Source: Defluviitaleaceae bacterium
GTDB taxonomy: Bacteria; Bacillota; Clostridia; Lachnospirales; WQUN01
Direction of reading: 5' to 3'
Length of the DNA: 64,000 nucleotides
Assembly: GCA_009788055.1 (NCBI GenBank)
Contig: WQSG01000005.1
Coordinates: 1-64,000 of the forward strand
Shown here: in pieces, positions 1 to 8,709 of the stretch
Layout: every line of letters starts with the position of its first letter
Numbering within the stretch: the first letter of the stretch is position 1
Notes under the pieces: model-generated
Databases searched by the model: none
Seen by the model: only the letters and a program-made list of their open reading frames with translations
What the model was told of the DNA's origin: nothing
Translations under genes and position numbers: made by a program

Positions 1-201
1 GCCGCAAACGCAATCGGCGTTATCCACAAGGTTGGCTGTCACTCACTGCGCAAAACTTTCGGCTATCATTCTTGGACAAGCGGAATTTCGCCCGTTGTCA
101 TCATGGAAATTTACAACCATAATTCCTACGCCGTCACAAAGCGTTACCTTGGCGTGTCCCAAGACGATAAAAACGCCGTCTACGAAAAACTGGACTTCTA
201 A
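1..201 (+). CDS. Tyrosine recombinase/integrase, C-terminal end (partial)
   Basis: The window opens inside this gene, so only the last 66 residues are visible. They carry the catalytic C-terminal box of the phage-integrase family: HSLRKTFGYH (the H-x-x-R motif), an HNS in place of the usual H-S/T-S, and RYLGVSQDD, in which the tyrosine is the expected nucleophile. The protein would cut and rejoin DNA at att sites. It ends normally at TAA. No att site can be identified beside it, and the N-terminal DNA-binding part lies outside the window, so I cannot say whether it belongs to a prophage, an ICE or a housekeeping system. Confidence 0.85.
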   Translation, partial: AANAIGVIHKVGCHSLRKTFGYHSWTSGISPVVIMEIYNHNSYAVTKRYLGVSQDDKNAVYEKLDF

Positions 202-301
202 AAATTTCTAAGAAAAATTCCACGTCAATTGTATCATTAAAATTCTCTATGTCAACAAATTTTTCCAACGGAGATTAGCTATATAAACTTCGCCGCAATC
301 C

Positions 302-327
302 AAAAATCGCGCGAATGCGCGATTTTT
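302..327. terminator. Terminator-like hairpin after the recombinase
   Basis: AAAAATCGCGC and GCGCGATTTTT form a perfect 11-bp stem around GAAT. A-runs and T-runs flank it on both strands, so it could act in either direction. It is also the first module of the dispersed repeat copy that runs to 394. Confidence 0.6.
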
Positions 328-394
328 AGTTAAAGTTTTTGTTCAAACTTTTTTCAAAAAGTTTGCTGGGTGCGGGGCAGAGCCCCTCGACCTT
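302..394. repeat. Dispersed modular repeat, copy 1
   Basis: Three hairpin modules in a row: the CGCG stem, the module CAAACTTTTTTCAAAAAGTTTG, and a GGGGC-AGA-GCCCC stem. The same modules recur at nine other places in the window. This copy sits just past the 3' end of the minus-strand permease gene. Confidence 0.75.
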
Positions 395-395
395 A

Positions 396-1874
396 TCATT
401 CTCCCCTGATAGCCGCCAACGCGCTTAACCGTGTTGCTCGCCACGCGGGATAGAAGCCGCTTACTATGCCAACGCCGCCCGCAACGGCAAGCGCGAGAGC
501 GCACAGCCACGGGGTAATTAGGGAGATTGCGGGGCGTTCGTCACCAACGCGCATCCAATCGGGAACGCCCATATTCAGGTTGTTTAGAAATTCAATATCA
601 AAATTGTTCATTGCATACGAGCCGAAAAGTGCCAGCGTGATGCCGAAAATTCCGCCAAGCAAGCCAATCGAAATCGCTTCCGCAAGGAAAAGCTTGCGCA
701 CGTCCGAAACCGTCGCCCCGATTACCTTCATTATACCTATTTCGCGGGTGCGTTCCGTGACGGAGGTTATCATTGTGTTGGCAATATTCATTGCGGCAAC
801 AAGCATACTGATTGCCGCAATCGCCGCAAGAAGCGTCTCCATGCCCGCTTGCAACTGGCGTTGTTGCTCTATCCAGTCGCCCTCGAAACTTACGTTAAAA
901 CCCATATCGCGGATTGTTTCCGCAATTCTGCTTGTGTCGTCCATGTTATGCACGCGCACCATAAGGGAATCGTATGCGTCCCGCACATCATCAGGTATGG
1001 CAGAAAAAACAGGCGTTCCACCCCACCAGTTGCCTTCTTCTTGCGCCCGCCGCTCTGCCGCGGTTTGCAACTGATTAAACATTTGCAATGTTTCAATGTC
1101 CATGATAATCGTGTCGTTGCCGCCGTCCCAGCCCCACATATCAACAACGTGTTCCAACACGCCAACCACTTCCAAATCGAAGGAACGCACGGGGGTCATG
1201 GCTTCTTCCAGCCCAATGCCAAACTCGTCATCCTCGCCCATGAATCTGCCGCGAAAAAGCGAGTTGATATCGTAATACATACGAATGGGGTCGTTCATGA
1301 CGTCCACATACACTGCGTCCCTGTCGCCGTCTCCCCAAACGCGGTACGCCCACCACTGGTCGCCGCCCATGTCGAAAAAATGACGCTCTGTGCGCGAACT
1401 GAACACCGCCGCAAATTCGTCGCCCTCCTGCAAAAGCCGCCCATATTCCACATTGTAACCCATGTGCGCCATTGCTTCAGGCCTTATGCCTGTCACGTTC
1501 CACGACTCCATTGCATACGGGCCGCTTCTCAAAACAAGCCGCCCTTGAATAATCGGCGTTGCCATGCTAACCGCCGGTATGCGCAAAATCCTGTCCACCA
1601 CCGCGTCCGTAATCTCCGGCCCCGCATCCACCTGATGATTACCCAACTCAGGCGTCCAGTGCCAGCCGCCCTGCTGCCACACACCTATCACCGTCATGTC
1701 CAAGTTTCTGTCCTCTATCATCTGCGCAAACTGCGCGTCCGTGGCAAGCCCAAGCGATATCATCAAAATGATAGAACCAGTGCCAATCATCACGCCAAGA
1801 AGCGTAAGCAACGTACGCAACTTACGCTTCACAAGATTTTTTATACACATTCCAAAAACATCTATAACGCTCAT
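396..1874 (-). CDS. MacB/FtsX-type ABC transporter permease
   Basis: A 492-residue membrane protein. A first transmembrane helix lies near residues 20-45, followed by a long extracytoplasmic domain (about 50-350) and three C-terminal helices with the FtsX-like permease pattern (RTREIGIMKVIGAT is the typical cytoplasmic loop). This is the MacB/LolC/FtsX architecture, whose members use ATP hydrolysis for mechanical work or export of lipids, peptides or drugs rather than classic import. It is the last gene of a three-gene operon with the ATPase (4364-5161) and a CARDB-like surface protein (2077-4437). The substrate cannot be told. Confidence 0.88.
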   Translation of the reverse strand: MSVIDVFGMCIKNLVKRKLRTLLTLLGVMIGTGSIILMISLGLATDAQFAQMIEDRNLDMTVIGVWQQGGWHWTPELGNHQVDAGPEITDAVVDRILRIPAVSMATPIIQGRLVLRSGPYAMESWNVTGIRPEAMAHMGYNVEYGRLLQEGDEFAAVFSSRTERHFFDMGGDQWWAYRVWGDGDRDAVYVDVMNDPIRMYYDINSLFRGRFMGEDDEFGIGLEEAMTPVRSFDLEVVGVLEHVVDMWGWDGGNDTIIMDIETLQMFNQLQTAAERRAQEEGNWWGGTPVFSAIPDDVRDAYDSLMVRVHNMDDTSRIAETIRDMGFNVSFEGDWIEQQRQLQAGMETLLAAIAAISMLVAAMNIANTMITSVTERTREIGIMKVIGATVSDVRKLFLAEAISIGLLGGIFGITLALFGSYAMNNFDIEFLNNLNMGVPDWMRVGDERPAISLITPWLCALALAVAGGVGIVSGFYPAWRATRLSALAAIRGE

Positions 1875-1892
1875 ATTATCATCCCTTTAAAC

Positions 1893-2076
1893 AAAACCTT
1901 GGGGCTTCGCCCCAAACCCCACGAACTTTTTTGAAAAAAAGTTCGACAAAAAACTTTGACACGGACTAACGATTAAATGCATTGCGAACGTGAACCCGCG
2001 CTTTGCGCGGGTTCGTGATAGGGGTCAAGGGGATTTATCCCCTTGCGGGGGAGTGGGGGCAGAGCCCCCACGGTTT
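1893..2076. repeat. Dispersed modular repeat, copy 2
   Basis: Lies between the permease and the CARDB-like gene. It contains in order GGGGCTTCGCCCC, the CGAACTTTTTT/AAAAAAGTTCG hairpin, a CCCGCGC-TTT-GCGCGGG stem, AAGGGG-ATTTAT-CCCCTT, and GGGGGC-AGA-GCCCCC. It fills nearly the whole intergenic gap of the operon, so it probably weakens or shapes read-through to the permease gene. Confidence 0.75.
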
Positions 2077-4437
2077 TTATTCTTCGTCATCAAAACCGAG
2101 TTTAGAATTTTTCTTACGAACTACATAGCCAATCGGAATGCCTATCGCGAGAGCAACAAGGGCGATTGCGCCTGCGACTGCCGCCCAGCGGGTTTGGCGT
2201 TCGGGTGCAATGCCGTGCATTGCCGCCATATCTGTGGTAAATTCGCCGTCAAATTCGGAGTTCCACCACTCGGGGGCAACCGCGACTTCGCGGGTGAAAA
2301 GGCGTGTTATTATTCCCGGTTCGTCTTGACCTGCGGCATCCATGGGGAAACGCCCGCCGCCGTCAAAATGGAAATCGCCGCCGTCACCCGGGAACGGACG
2401 CCCCATCATGTCGTCACCAAACCACATATCGGGGGAATCGCCGCCCATGAAATCGCCTTCCATGTCCCAGCCGCCCTCCACCATGATGGTAAACGGATAA
2501 CGCACTTCAACCATTGCGCCTGTCGGGTCTTCGCCGAAAACGATAAACGCGCCCGCTTGCATACCTGCTTCATTAGGGACAAATTGTCCGTGAAATTCTA
2601 CTGTGCGTTGCAGATTAAGCGGGCCAATGAACTCGCCTTCTTCGCCGCCCGCGTGTGCCGTATCAAAGGGGCCTTCCATGCGAACGCGAACACTTCCCAA
2701 GTTCACCCGCCCCGAATTTATTACGCCGAACGAAAACCGCACAGGCGAACCAACTTGCGCAAACGGCATTATCTCAACGTTTCTAAGTTCCAGCCGCGAA
2801 ACCTGCGCAACAGAAATACTTATCTGCTGGCTGGCTTCATGGGTTCTGAAATCTTGGTCTTGGTAGTCGAAAGAGATACGTTTTGTGTGCGCACCGGAAG
2901 TAGCTTCGCCGGATGTTGTAAAGCGCAACACCTTTGTAACTTCGCCAAGGGGCGCGAGGAAATCTACGAACAGTGTGTTACTTCCGCCAACGGGCGAAAA
3001 TCCTGCAAAATGCTGGTGTCCGCCCTGCCCCATGCCGGGCGCGTTTTGGGTCATAACTTCTTCCATCAGAATGCGGATATTATTAACGGAACGTGTGGCA
3101 CTTGTGTTGCGGAAAGTAATTGTCATTTCAAATTCGCGGCCTGCTTGCGGAACGGGCGGATACAAAATGTAGTCCGAGACCATAACGCGTGGAATTTGCA
3201 ACGTCTCGTCATCATCATCTTCTTCGTCAGGATTGTACACATTAAAAGATACAAATTGGTCAAAGCTGTCTGTTGCGTCGCCGCTTTCGTTTTCAAAACT
3301 TATGCGGAATCGGACTGCGTAACTGCGCGTAACCGCCGAATCCCGAGGGGAAAAACTAAAGCTTACCCTGTGACTTGCGCCTGTTGCAAGGCTTCGTAAT
3401 GTTTGCACATTCGCCGTCATTGGGACTATCGCGTTTTCGTTTTCGGGCGTTGCTTCCACGCGGATATTACGCGCTTCAAAGCCGCCCGTGTTGTACAAAT
3501 CGAAACTGATTGTACCGTTTTGCCCAACATTCACCCTGCCTGTCGGCGCGGTAACGCCGCGTACTTCAAGGGTTGTAAGCTCGTCATCTTCGTCATCTTC
3601 GGGAGAGTACACATTTACGATAAACGGGAAAACTTCCCGTGTTATTTCATTGCCCGTTTCCTCGCGGAACGAAACCTCAAAAAGAATGGTATGCGCCCCC
3701 GTTTCAATGTCGGAAGACGTTTGGAATGTGAAATTTAATACGCTTGAATGCCCCGCGTCCATGGTTTGAAACAACGCATTGTTTAGGTCGCTTGTGACAA
3801 AAATGTTGTCTGCGGCGCGCATATTTTCGGGGAAGCTTACGCGCACATCCCGTGCCGCCGCATCGCCTATGTTTTGAATATTCGCGCTTACAGTGAAGGT
3901 TTGTTCGGGTGCCAACGCGCCTGTATGCACGGTTTGAAAGCCGCTTAAACGTACATTTGCCTCGCGGTCTTCGCCTTCAATGCGCACATTAATTCTGTCC
4001 GAAGACGTGGCGTTGCGTCCGTCCACGTCATTGAAAAAGTGATTTAATTCTATGAAATGGTCGCCGGGGTCGGCGTTTTCGTCCACAATGATTCTCATTG
4101 TCACGTTGCGCTGTGCGTTTACGCCAAGCATTGCGATTCTGTTTGTATTTCGCAAAAATTCCACCTCGAACGGCGCGAAATTTGACGGCGCGGCAAGCGT
4201 AAACAAATCGTACAACGGTTGCGAACCCACATTGCGCAACACAACCGTTACGTCAATATCGTCCCCCGCTTCCACCACAACATTGTGCGGCGAAACAAGC
4301 CCCACAATCCCGATTCCTATCGGCGCAGGCGTTGGGGTTGGGTGCGGCAGAAAATTCCCGTTGTCATATGCCGCCGCCGTTATCGGCAGAAGAAGTATCA
4401 TCATCAGAAGTATTGTTACTATCCTCATTTTTTTCAT
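2077..4437 (-). CDS. Membrane-anchored surface protein with CARDB-like repeats
   Basis: 786 residues. A signal peptide (1-23) is followed by a TPTPAP linker and about five beta-sandwich repeats of the CARDB/COG1361 kind. Typical phrases are VTVVLRNVGSQPLYDL near 65 and FSFGVINSGRVNLGSVRVRM near 580. A Gly/Asp-rich linker (about 665-710) and one C-terminal membrane helix (about 752-773) with a basic cytoplasmic tail follow. COG1361-type proteins often travel with an ABC ATPase and FtsX permease, as here. I infer an extracellular partner domain for the transporter. The start overlaps the ATPase gene by 74 bp, so translation is likely coupled. Confidence 0.75.
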   Translation of the reverse strand: MKKMRIVTILLMMILLLPITAAAYDNGNFLPHPTPTPAPIGIGIVGLVSPHNVVVEAGDDIDVTVVLRNVGSQPLYDLFTLAAPSNFAPFEVEFLRNTNRIAMLGVNAQRNVTMRIIVDENADPGDHFIELNHFFNDVDGRNATSSDRINVRIEGEDREANVRLSGFQTVHTGALAPEQTFTVSANIQNIGDAAARDVRVSFPENMRAADNIFVTSDLNNALFQTMDAGHSSVLNFTFQTSSDIETGAHTILFEVSFREETGNEITREVFPFIVNVYSPEDDEDDELTTLEVRGVTAPTGRVNVGQNGTISFDLYNTGGFEARNIRVEATPENENAIVPMTANVQTLRSLATGASHRVSFSFSPRDSAVTRSYAVRFRISFENESGDATDSFDQFVSFNVYNPDEEDDDDETLQIPRVMVSDYILYPPVPQAGREFEMTITFRNTSATRSVNNIRILMEEVMTQNAPGMGQGGHQHFAGFSPVGGSNTLFVDFLAPLGEVTKVLRFTTSGEATSGAHTKRISFDYQDQDFRTHEASQQISISVAQVSRLELRNVEIMPFAQVGSPVRFSFGVINSGRVNLGSVRVRMEGPFDTAHAGGEEGEFIGPLNLQRTVEFHGQFVPNEAGMQAGAFIVFGEDPTGAMVEVRYPFTIMVEGGWDMEGDFMGGDSPDMWFGDDMMGRPFPGDGGDFHFDGGGRFPMDAAGQDEPGIITRLFTREVAVAPEWWNSEFDGEFTTDMAAMHGIAPERQTRWAAVAGAIALVALAIGIPIGYVVRKKNSKLGFDDEE

Positions 4438-5161
4438 TCCCTCGTGTCCTCTCAGTGTCTTTTATGCTTTCTATTAGTCCGTCACGCATTTGAATAATCT
4501 GGTCGGCGTATTCCGAAATTTCCGTATCGTGCGTGACTATTATAAGGGTTTGTTCGCGTTCCCGCGCCATGCCCGTAATCATGTCCATCATTTCGTATGT
4601 GGTTTTTGTGTCAAGATTGCCCGTTGGTTCGTCCGCGAAAATTACCTGCGGGTCGTTCACGAACGCCCGCGCCAGCGAAACCCGTTGCTGTTGCCCGCCG
4701 GAAAGTTCGTGCGGTTTGTGCCGCCAGCGGTTGCCAAGCCCAACGGCTTTAAGCATTTTGCGCGCCGCCTGCACCCGCTTCCTTTTCGGAATTTTGCGGA
4801 AGATAAGCGGCAACGTAACATTTTCCAGCGCAGACAGCGTAGGCAATAAGTTGTACGACTGAAAAACAAAACCGATATACCCCTGCCGATACAGTGTAAG
4901 TTGGGTTTCGCTAAGTTTTTCAAGCGGTTTGCCCTTGAATTTTATACTGCCCTTTGTAGGTTTTTCCAGCCCCGCCAAAAGATTCAACAGCGTAGACTTT
5001 CCCGAACCCGATGTACCAAGCAAGCAATAAATTTTCCCTTTTTCAAACTTGAGGGAAATATCCTCCAGCGCGACAACGCGCTCTGTTCCCATTTTATACA
5101 CCTTGCGAACATTTTGCAGTTCAAAAATAACCTGCGGCGCGTCTTTTGTTGTGTCCGACAT
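4364..5161 (-). CDS. ABC transporter ATP-binding protein (MacB/LolD type)
   Basis: 265 residues from an ATG preceded by AAAGGGAGGGG; a start 63 bp upstream is possible but has no ribosome-binding site. Walker A GTSGSGKST, signature LSGGQQQR, Walker B VIFADEPTGNLD and H-loop VTHD are all present, so it should be an active ATPase. The pattern fits the LolD/MacB/FtsE family that drives FtsX-like permeases. The C-terminal 35 residues are acidic and Asn/Ser-rich and read through the start of the next gene. It is the first gene of the operon, directly behind the 5284-5311 promoter. Confidence 0.93.
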   Translation of the reverse strand: MSDTTKDAPQVIFELQNVRKVYKMGTERVVALEDISLKFEKGKIYCLLGTSGSGKSTLLNLLAGLEKPTKGSIKFKGKPLEKLSETQLTLYRQGYIGFVFQSYNLLPTLSALENVTLPLIFRKIPKRKRVQAARKMLKAVGLGNRWRHKPHELSGGQQQRVSLARAFVNDPQVIFADEPTGNLDTKTTYEMMDMITGMAREREQTLIIVTHDTEISEYADQIIQMRDGLIESIKDTERTRGNEKNEDSNNTSDDDTSSADNGGGI

Positions 5162-5277
5162 TTTTCCCCTCCCTTTACGGTAAAATTTCGCCCACACATA
5201 CAACCTGTACAATACCACAAACATTACATAGTTTGTGCTGTTTTTTGAAAAAAATAAGTAATCGCGAAAGAAAACGC

Positions 5278-5311
5278 ACGTGTATTATATATCATAGTAC
5301 ACGTATGTCAA
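5278..5311 (-). promoter_or_regulatory. Sigma-A promoter with overlapping palindromic operator
   Basis: On the minus strand, TTGACA (5306-5311), a 16-bp spacer, then TATAAT (5284-5289). A palindrome with arms ACGTGTA and TACACGT (5278-5284 and 5298-5304, 13-bp centre) covers the spacer and the -10 box. It is placed to let a dimeric repressor block polymerase. It drives the ABC/CARDB operon. Confidence 0.75.
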
Positions 5312-5841
5312 GCTTCGTCGCAAATATGTATCCGAATTTCGTAGGTGTAGCCGTCACCCGTGCGCGTAATGCGCCCCATATGCACATACGCAAAAGACTG
5401 CGACAAATTTGCGCGGTGCGTTTCCGCGCTTGTTAAATCGCTTGTTTCACTCACAATTAAGATTTCCTGACGTTCGTAATTTATGCGGGTCATGGTGGAA
5501 TTTTGCGGCGTCGCAAGCCGAATTGCCTCAAGCGAAACGGCGGCAAAATCCGCAGGCAAAAAACCCGCAACAAACTCATATATGTATTCGCCCTCCAAGC
5601 GGGCAACGCGTAACCGTTCCGCCGCTTCCGACGGCGAGTCACACAGCGCGGCAAGCCTTGCATACAGCTCCGCATAACGCTCCTGCATTTGCCTTTCCCT
5701 GTCATTCAATAAAAAAATTCCCGCAATCAATAATAAAAAAACCACAATTTGCACAACCGCAAGTTTTTTTATCAAAGATTTACGGGCTTTCGCGTTCCGC
5801 GCCCAAACAGGCAAGAGGTCTATTTTATCTTGGGTTTTCAA
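5308..5841 (-). CDS. PilN-like single-pass membrane protein
   Basis: 177 residues from a TTG start behind CAGGAG. A short basic cytoplasmic head (KIDLLPVWARNAKARKSL) leads into one membrane helix (about 27-46), a heptad-like region, and a small C-terminal alpha/beta domain. This is the layout of PilN/GspL-type fimbrial assembly proteins, which link the cytoplasmic and outer parts of type IV pilus or secretion machines. No other pilus gene is in the window, so the assignment rests on architecture alone and an unrelated small membrane protein is possible. Confidence 0.45.
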   Translation of the reverse strand: MKTQDKIDLLPVWARNAKARKSLIKKLAVVQIVVFLLLIAGIFLLNDRERQMQERYAELYARLAALCDSPSEAAERLRVARLEGEYIYEFVAGFLPADFAAVSLEAIRLATPQNSTMTRINYERQEILIVSETSDLTSAETHRANLSQSFAYVHMGRITRTGDGYTYEIRIHICDEA

Positions 5842-5865
5842 AAATTCGCTCCTGTGTCAAGTTTT

Positions 5866-6052
5866 AAGTTCTCGGGGCAATGAAGTGAGCGGTTTACCGC
5901 GAACGGCACCGTCCCCGAACCCCACGAACTTTTTTGAAAAAAAGTTCGACAAAAAACTTTAACCGAAACCGCGCAAAGCGCGGTTTCAAGATAGGGGTCA
6001 AGGGGATGAAATCCCCTTGCGGGGGTATTGGGGGCAGAGCCCCCAAGGTCTT
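5866..6052. repeat. Dispersed modular repeat, copy 3
   Basis: Starts AAGTTCTCGGGG and ends CCAAGGTCTT. Inside are the GTGAGCGG...CGAACGGCAC module, the GAACTTTTTT hairpin, an ACCGCGC/GCGCGGT stem, an AAGGGGAT/ATCCCCTT stem and a GGGGGC-AGA-GCCCCC stem. It separates the PilN-like gene from the gene upstream of it, and its last base is the first base of that gene's stop codon. Confidence 0.8.
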
Positions 6053-6552
6053 TATCTTCCTCTAAGTTGCTGTCTGTTTTCGTATATTACGTCTGTGAGT
6101 TGGTTGAAGTAGTCCATGACTTTTTTGTGTTGGGCTTCCATGTTTGCCATGTATTCCTTTACTTGGTCTTCGGCGTCTTTGAGCATGGAGTCTGCGTAGT
6201 CCATGGCGTTTAGGCGAAGGTCACGGGCGTTTTTCTTGGCTTCTTCTACGGTTTCGCTGGCTTGGTCGGAAGCGCGGCGGAATATTTCGTGATTGCTTGT
6301 CCTAATTTTTGCTTCGGCTTCGGCGGCTTCAAGAATGCCCTGCGATTTGCGCTCTGCCTCTGCAACAATGCGGTCGTGGTCGCCCAAAATGCGTTGCGCA
6401 GAGCGTATGTCGTCCGGCAAATTTAAGCGGATTTCGTTTAAAATATCCAAAACCCGTTCTTTTTCCACAGATATTTTATTGGTAAAGGGCAGGCTTTTAC
6501 TGCCCTCCAGCACCTCTTCTATATCGTCCAAATAATCAAGTAGTGCATCCAT
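6052..6552 (-). CDS. Coiled-coil protein resembling V/F-type ATPase stalk subunits
   Basis: 166 residues, almost entirely helical. An N-terminal helical hairpin (1-50) precedes a long Ala/Glu/Lys-rich coiled coil (about 60-150) of the kind that makes databases label it ATPase or V-type ATPase subunit H-like. Similar proteins sit beside coaD in many Clostridia. It is not part of an ATP synthase operon here, so an energetic role is unlikely; a scaffold or division-site role is a guess. Its start overlaps the end of coaD by 17 bp, so it is in the rsmD-coaD transcription unit. Confidence 0.6.
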   Translation of the reverse strand: MDALLDYLDDIEEVLEGSKSLPFTNKISVEKERVLDILNEIRLNLPDDIRSAQRILGDHDRIVAEAERKSQGILEAAEAEAKIRTSNHEIFRRASDQASETVEEAKKNARDLRLNAMDYADSMLKDAEDQVKEYMANMEAQHKKVMDYFNQLTDVIYENRQQLRGR

Positions 6553-7051
6553 GCGATTTCATCCTCTCTTGCATTGCGGCGCGTGCCGCAGGCGGCAACT
6601 GTTCCGCCAAAAATGTAAACCCGAACCGGTCTTCGTTCATATGTGCCGCCGCTTCCTTAATTATAGAACTTGAAACGTGCGCAAATTGCGGCGCGGCGGG
6701 TAGAAAAATTGTTTCAATTTCCGTTTCCGAAAGGCGGCTGTTGTACGCCGCGTATGGTGCTTCGCGTTCAAAATCGCCCGAATTGCGCAAGCCCCGCAGA
6801 ATTGCGTCCGCGCCTTTTAGCTGTGCGTAATCCGCAAGCAAGCCGCAAAACGACTCAATTTCAAGATTTTTTACATCGCGCAATGCGTCTTTTAAAAACG
6901 CGGTACGCTCTGCCACAGAAAACAGCGGGTTTTTGTTTGGATTCTCCAGCACCGCAACTATAAGTCTATCGGCAAATTTTGCCGCACGGCGGGCAATGCT
7001 AACGTGCCCCATTGTAACAGGGTCAAAACTGCCCGGGAAAATGAGGGTCAT
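6536..7051 (-). CDS. coaD: Pantetheine-phosphate adenylyltransferase
   Basis: 171 residues, close to the usual 160. It transfers AMP from ATP to 4'-phosphopantetheine, the penultimate step of coenzyme A synthesis, in the cytoplasm. The nucleotidyltransferase signature GSFDPVTMGH at residues 7-16, the GLRNSGDFE region near 90 and the SSSIIKEAA motif near 128 are intact. It overlaps rsmD by ATGA (7048-7051). The rsmD-coaD pairing is classic in Firmicutes. Confidence 0.97.
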   Translation of the reverse strand: MTLIFPGSFDPVTMGHVSIARRAAKFADRLIVAVLENPNKNPLFSVAERTAFLKDALRDVKNLEIESFCGLLADYAQLKGADAILRGLRNSGDFEREAPYAAYNSRLSETEIETIFLPAAPQFAHVSSSIIKEAAAHMNEDRFGFTFLAEQLPPAARAAMQERMKSHGCTT

Positions 7052-7599
7052 TCTGCTTCCTCCGCTTGAAGAAATAGGAACACTGTGCGCCCGTAAACGC
7101 GGGTGGAGGTTAAAAAAAGACTTGCAGATTGCGGCGCAAACCCGCGATTTTGCTCTGTTTCCGCAATAACTATGCCGCCCTCCGCAAGAAGCGGCGGAAC
7201 TTTTTGAAGCGTCTGTTCCAAAAGCAAAGAGTCGTATGGCGGGTCAAGAAAGATTATGTCGAAGCGGCGGTTTGCGGTTTGAAGGCGTGATATTGCGTTC
7301 TCCGCCGAGGCTTCGATTATTTCCGCATTTTGCAATTTCGTTTTTGCCAAATTTTCCTTAACGGCTTTAAGCGCGGGCGCGGCGTTTTCCACAAAAACCG
7401 CTTCCTTCGCCCCGCGAGACAGTGCTTCAATCCCAATCGCGCCGCTTCCGCAAAAAATGTCCAAAAATCTTGCGCCCCGTACCCGCTCCGAAATAATGTT
7501 AAAAAGGCCTTCTTTTGCCCTGTCTGCGGTTGGGCGTGTGCTTGAACCCAACGGCGCAACAAGTGCCGTTCGCCTTGCCGCTCCCGCGATTACACGCAA
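7048..7599 (-). CDS. rsmD: 16S rRNA (guanine966-N2)-methyltransferase RsmD
   Basis: 183 residues from a TTG start (RVIAGAARR follows) behind AGAAAGGTG. An in-frame ATG lies farther upstream but would put the promoter inside the gene, so TTG is chosen. RsmD methylates G966 of 16S rRNA during 30S assembly. S-adenosylmethionine motif DIFCGSGAIGIEALSRGA lies near 53 and the catalytic DPPYDS near 124. It is the first gene of the rsmD-coaD-coiled-coil unit. Confidence 0.95.
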   Translation of the reverse strand: MRVIAGAARRTALVAPLGSSTRPTADRAKEGLFNIISERVRGARFLDIFCGSGAIGIEALSRGAKEAVFVENAAPALKAVKENLAKTKLQNAEIIEASAENAISRLQTANRRFDIIFLDPPYDSLLLEQTLQKVPPLLAEGGIVIAETEQNRGFAPQSASLFLTSTRVYGRTVFLFLQAEEAE

Positions 7600-7629
7600 A
7601 AAAATCGCACCTTTCTGATTTTCCCTACG

Positions 7630-7658
7630 ATTATAGACAAATTTTTTGTATAAGTAAA
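7630..7658 (-). promoter_or_regulatory. Sigma-A promoter of the rsmD-coaD unit
   Basis: Minus strand: TTTACT (7653-7658), 17-bp spacer, TATAAT (7630-7635). The inferred start of transcription is about 25 nt before the TTG start of rsmD, which supports that start choice. Confidence 0.7.
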
Positions 7659-7833
7659 CCATTTTCTTAGAAATGGTGATGAAATGTGTTTTCAGAAATC
7701 CGAACGCCTGATTGACAATCAAATGAAATCAAGGAATCGCAGGATTTTTGTGGATTCACACCCCGACAGTTTGCCGACTGACGGTTGCGAAAATGTGTTT
7801 GCGGTTCTCGTCAAGATAAACATGAGTTGCATA

Positions 7834-8400
7834 TCATTTTTGTTTAAATCTCTGTGGGTCGGATTTGAATGTTGCAATCCATTTTATCAAAGTTGTTTCC
7901 ATTAACACGATTTTGGCTTTTATATAACCGCCATTATTATTTACAAAGTAATATGCCGTTTTCCCACCCTGTGATTTCATTCCAAAATCAGCATGAGCAA
8001 TTGAATGTCGTATAGAAGAAAAAAGCGATCTCATAACACCCTTTTTATCGGTCATCTCAAAGACACAATACTCCTCACCAAAGGGAACAGAATCCATTAC
8101 TTGAACAAACATCTCCTCTAAGTCCTCTGTTTTGCATGGGTGATAATTGCACTTCAAACTTGGTGTCGCCTGTTCCATCATTTGGGCTTTCAGAGTGTGA
8201 AATAAAGCACCTTTCCACCCTTGTTCCTCAAATGTGATTCCTCTTTTGCTGATTCTTTCGACTTCGCCATTACTGCCAGTCTTTACCACGGGACACTCCA
8301 ACACATAGAATTGCACAATTTTCTGAAAGTTAGAGCCAAAATTAAGTTCTGTAGCCAAGTAATCATCATCTGTTAAATTTTTCAAACTTTCCGTCTCCAC
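7834..8400 (-). CDS. Hypothetical protein with HEPN-like motif
   Basis: 188 residues if translation begins at the GTG behind CTGGGGG (METESLKNL...); a TTG 57 bp upstream is an alternative. The C-terminal half has SIRHSIAHADFG, which contains R-x4-H, the catalytic signature of HEPN ribonucleases found in toxins and abortive-infection proteins. A following YYFVNNNGG segment suits that fold. The N-terminal part is unrecognised. It stands alone between two minus-strand units, with no evident antitoxin. A non-catalytic HEPN-like domain is equally possible. Confidence 0.5.
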   Translation of the reverse strand: METESLKNLTDDDYLATELNFGSNFQKIVQFYVLECPVVKTGSNGEVERISKRGITFEEQGWKGALFHTLKAQMMEQATPSLKCNYHPCKTEDLEEMFVQVMDSVPFGEEYCVFEMTDKKGVMRSLFSSIRHSIAHADFGMKSQGGKTAYYFVNNNGGYIKAKIVLMETTLIKWIATFKSDPQRFKQK

Positions 8401-8632
8401 AATTGCCAACCCCCAGAGCCATATTTTGCATAACCAAAAATGAGGTTCAAAAATCAAGTTCGTTGCTTGCTTCCCATTTTGTTGGCATAATAGTGAAAAC
8501 TAACCGAAACCATATTGAAAGAAAAGTGTAACTACTTGAAATTTCACTTTTTTAGCCAAACTTACAGTCATCTGTAAAATAGCGGGTTTTCGTCAAGCTG
8601 TCAAGACAAGAAACGACGTTTTCACGTTGAAC

Positions 8633-8680
8633 AAAAAAAGCACCCTAAAGGTCTTGTAAATGCCGTTAGTGTGCTTTTTT
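8633..8680 (-). terminator. Bidirectional terminator-like hairpin
   Basis: AAAAAAAGCACCCTAA pairs with TTAGTGTGCTTTTTT around a 17-nt loop, with one mismatch. On the minus strand the T-run follows the stem and would end transcription of the 8710-9129 gene. Confidence 0.6.
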
Positions 8681-8709
8681 ATGGATTGCTTGTTTTTGCG
8701 CTGACTTAA

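Noticed and set aside
849-1934. 361-codon plus-strand frame opposite the FtsX permease
   Set aside because: Low-complexity His/Arg-rich translation with no start signal; the permease on the other strand is clearly real.
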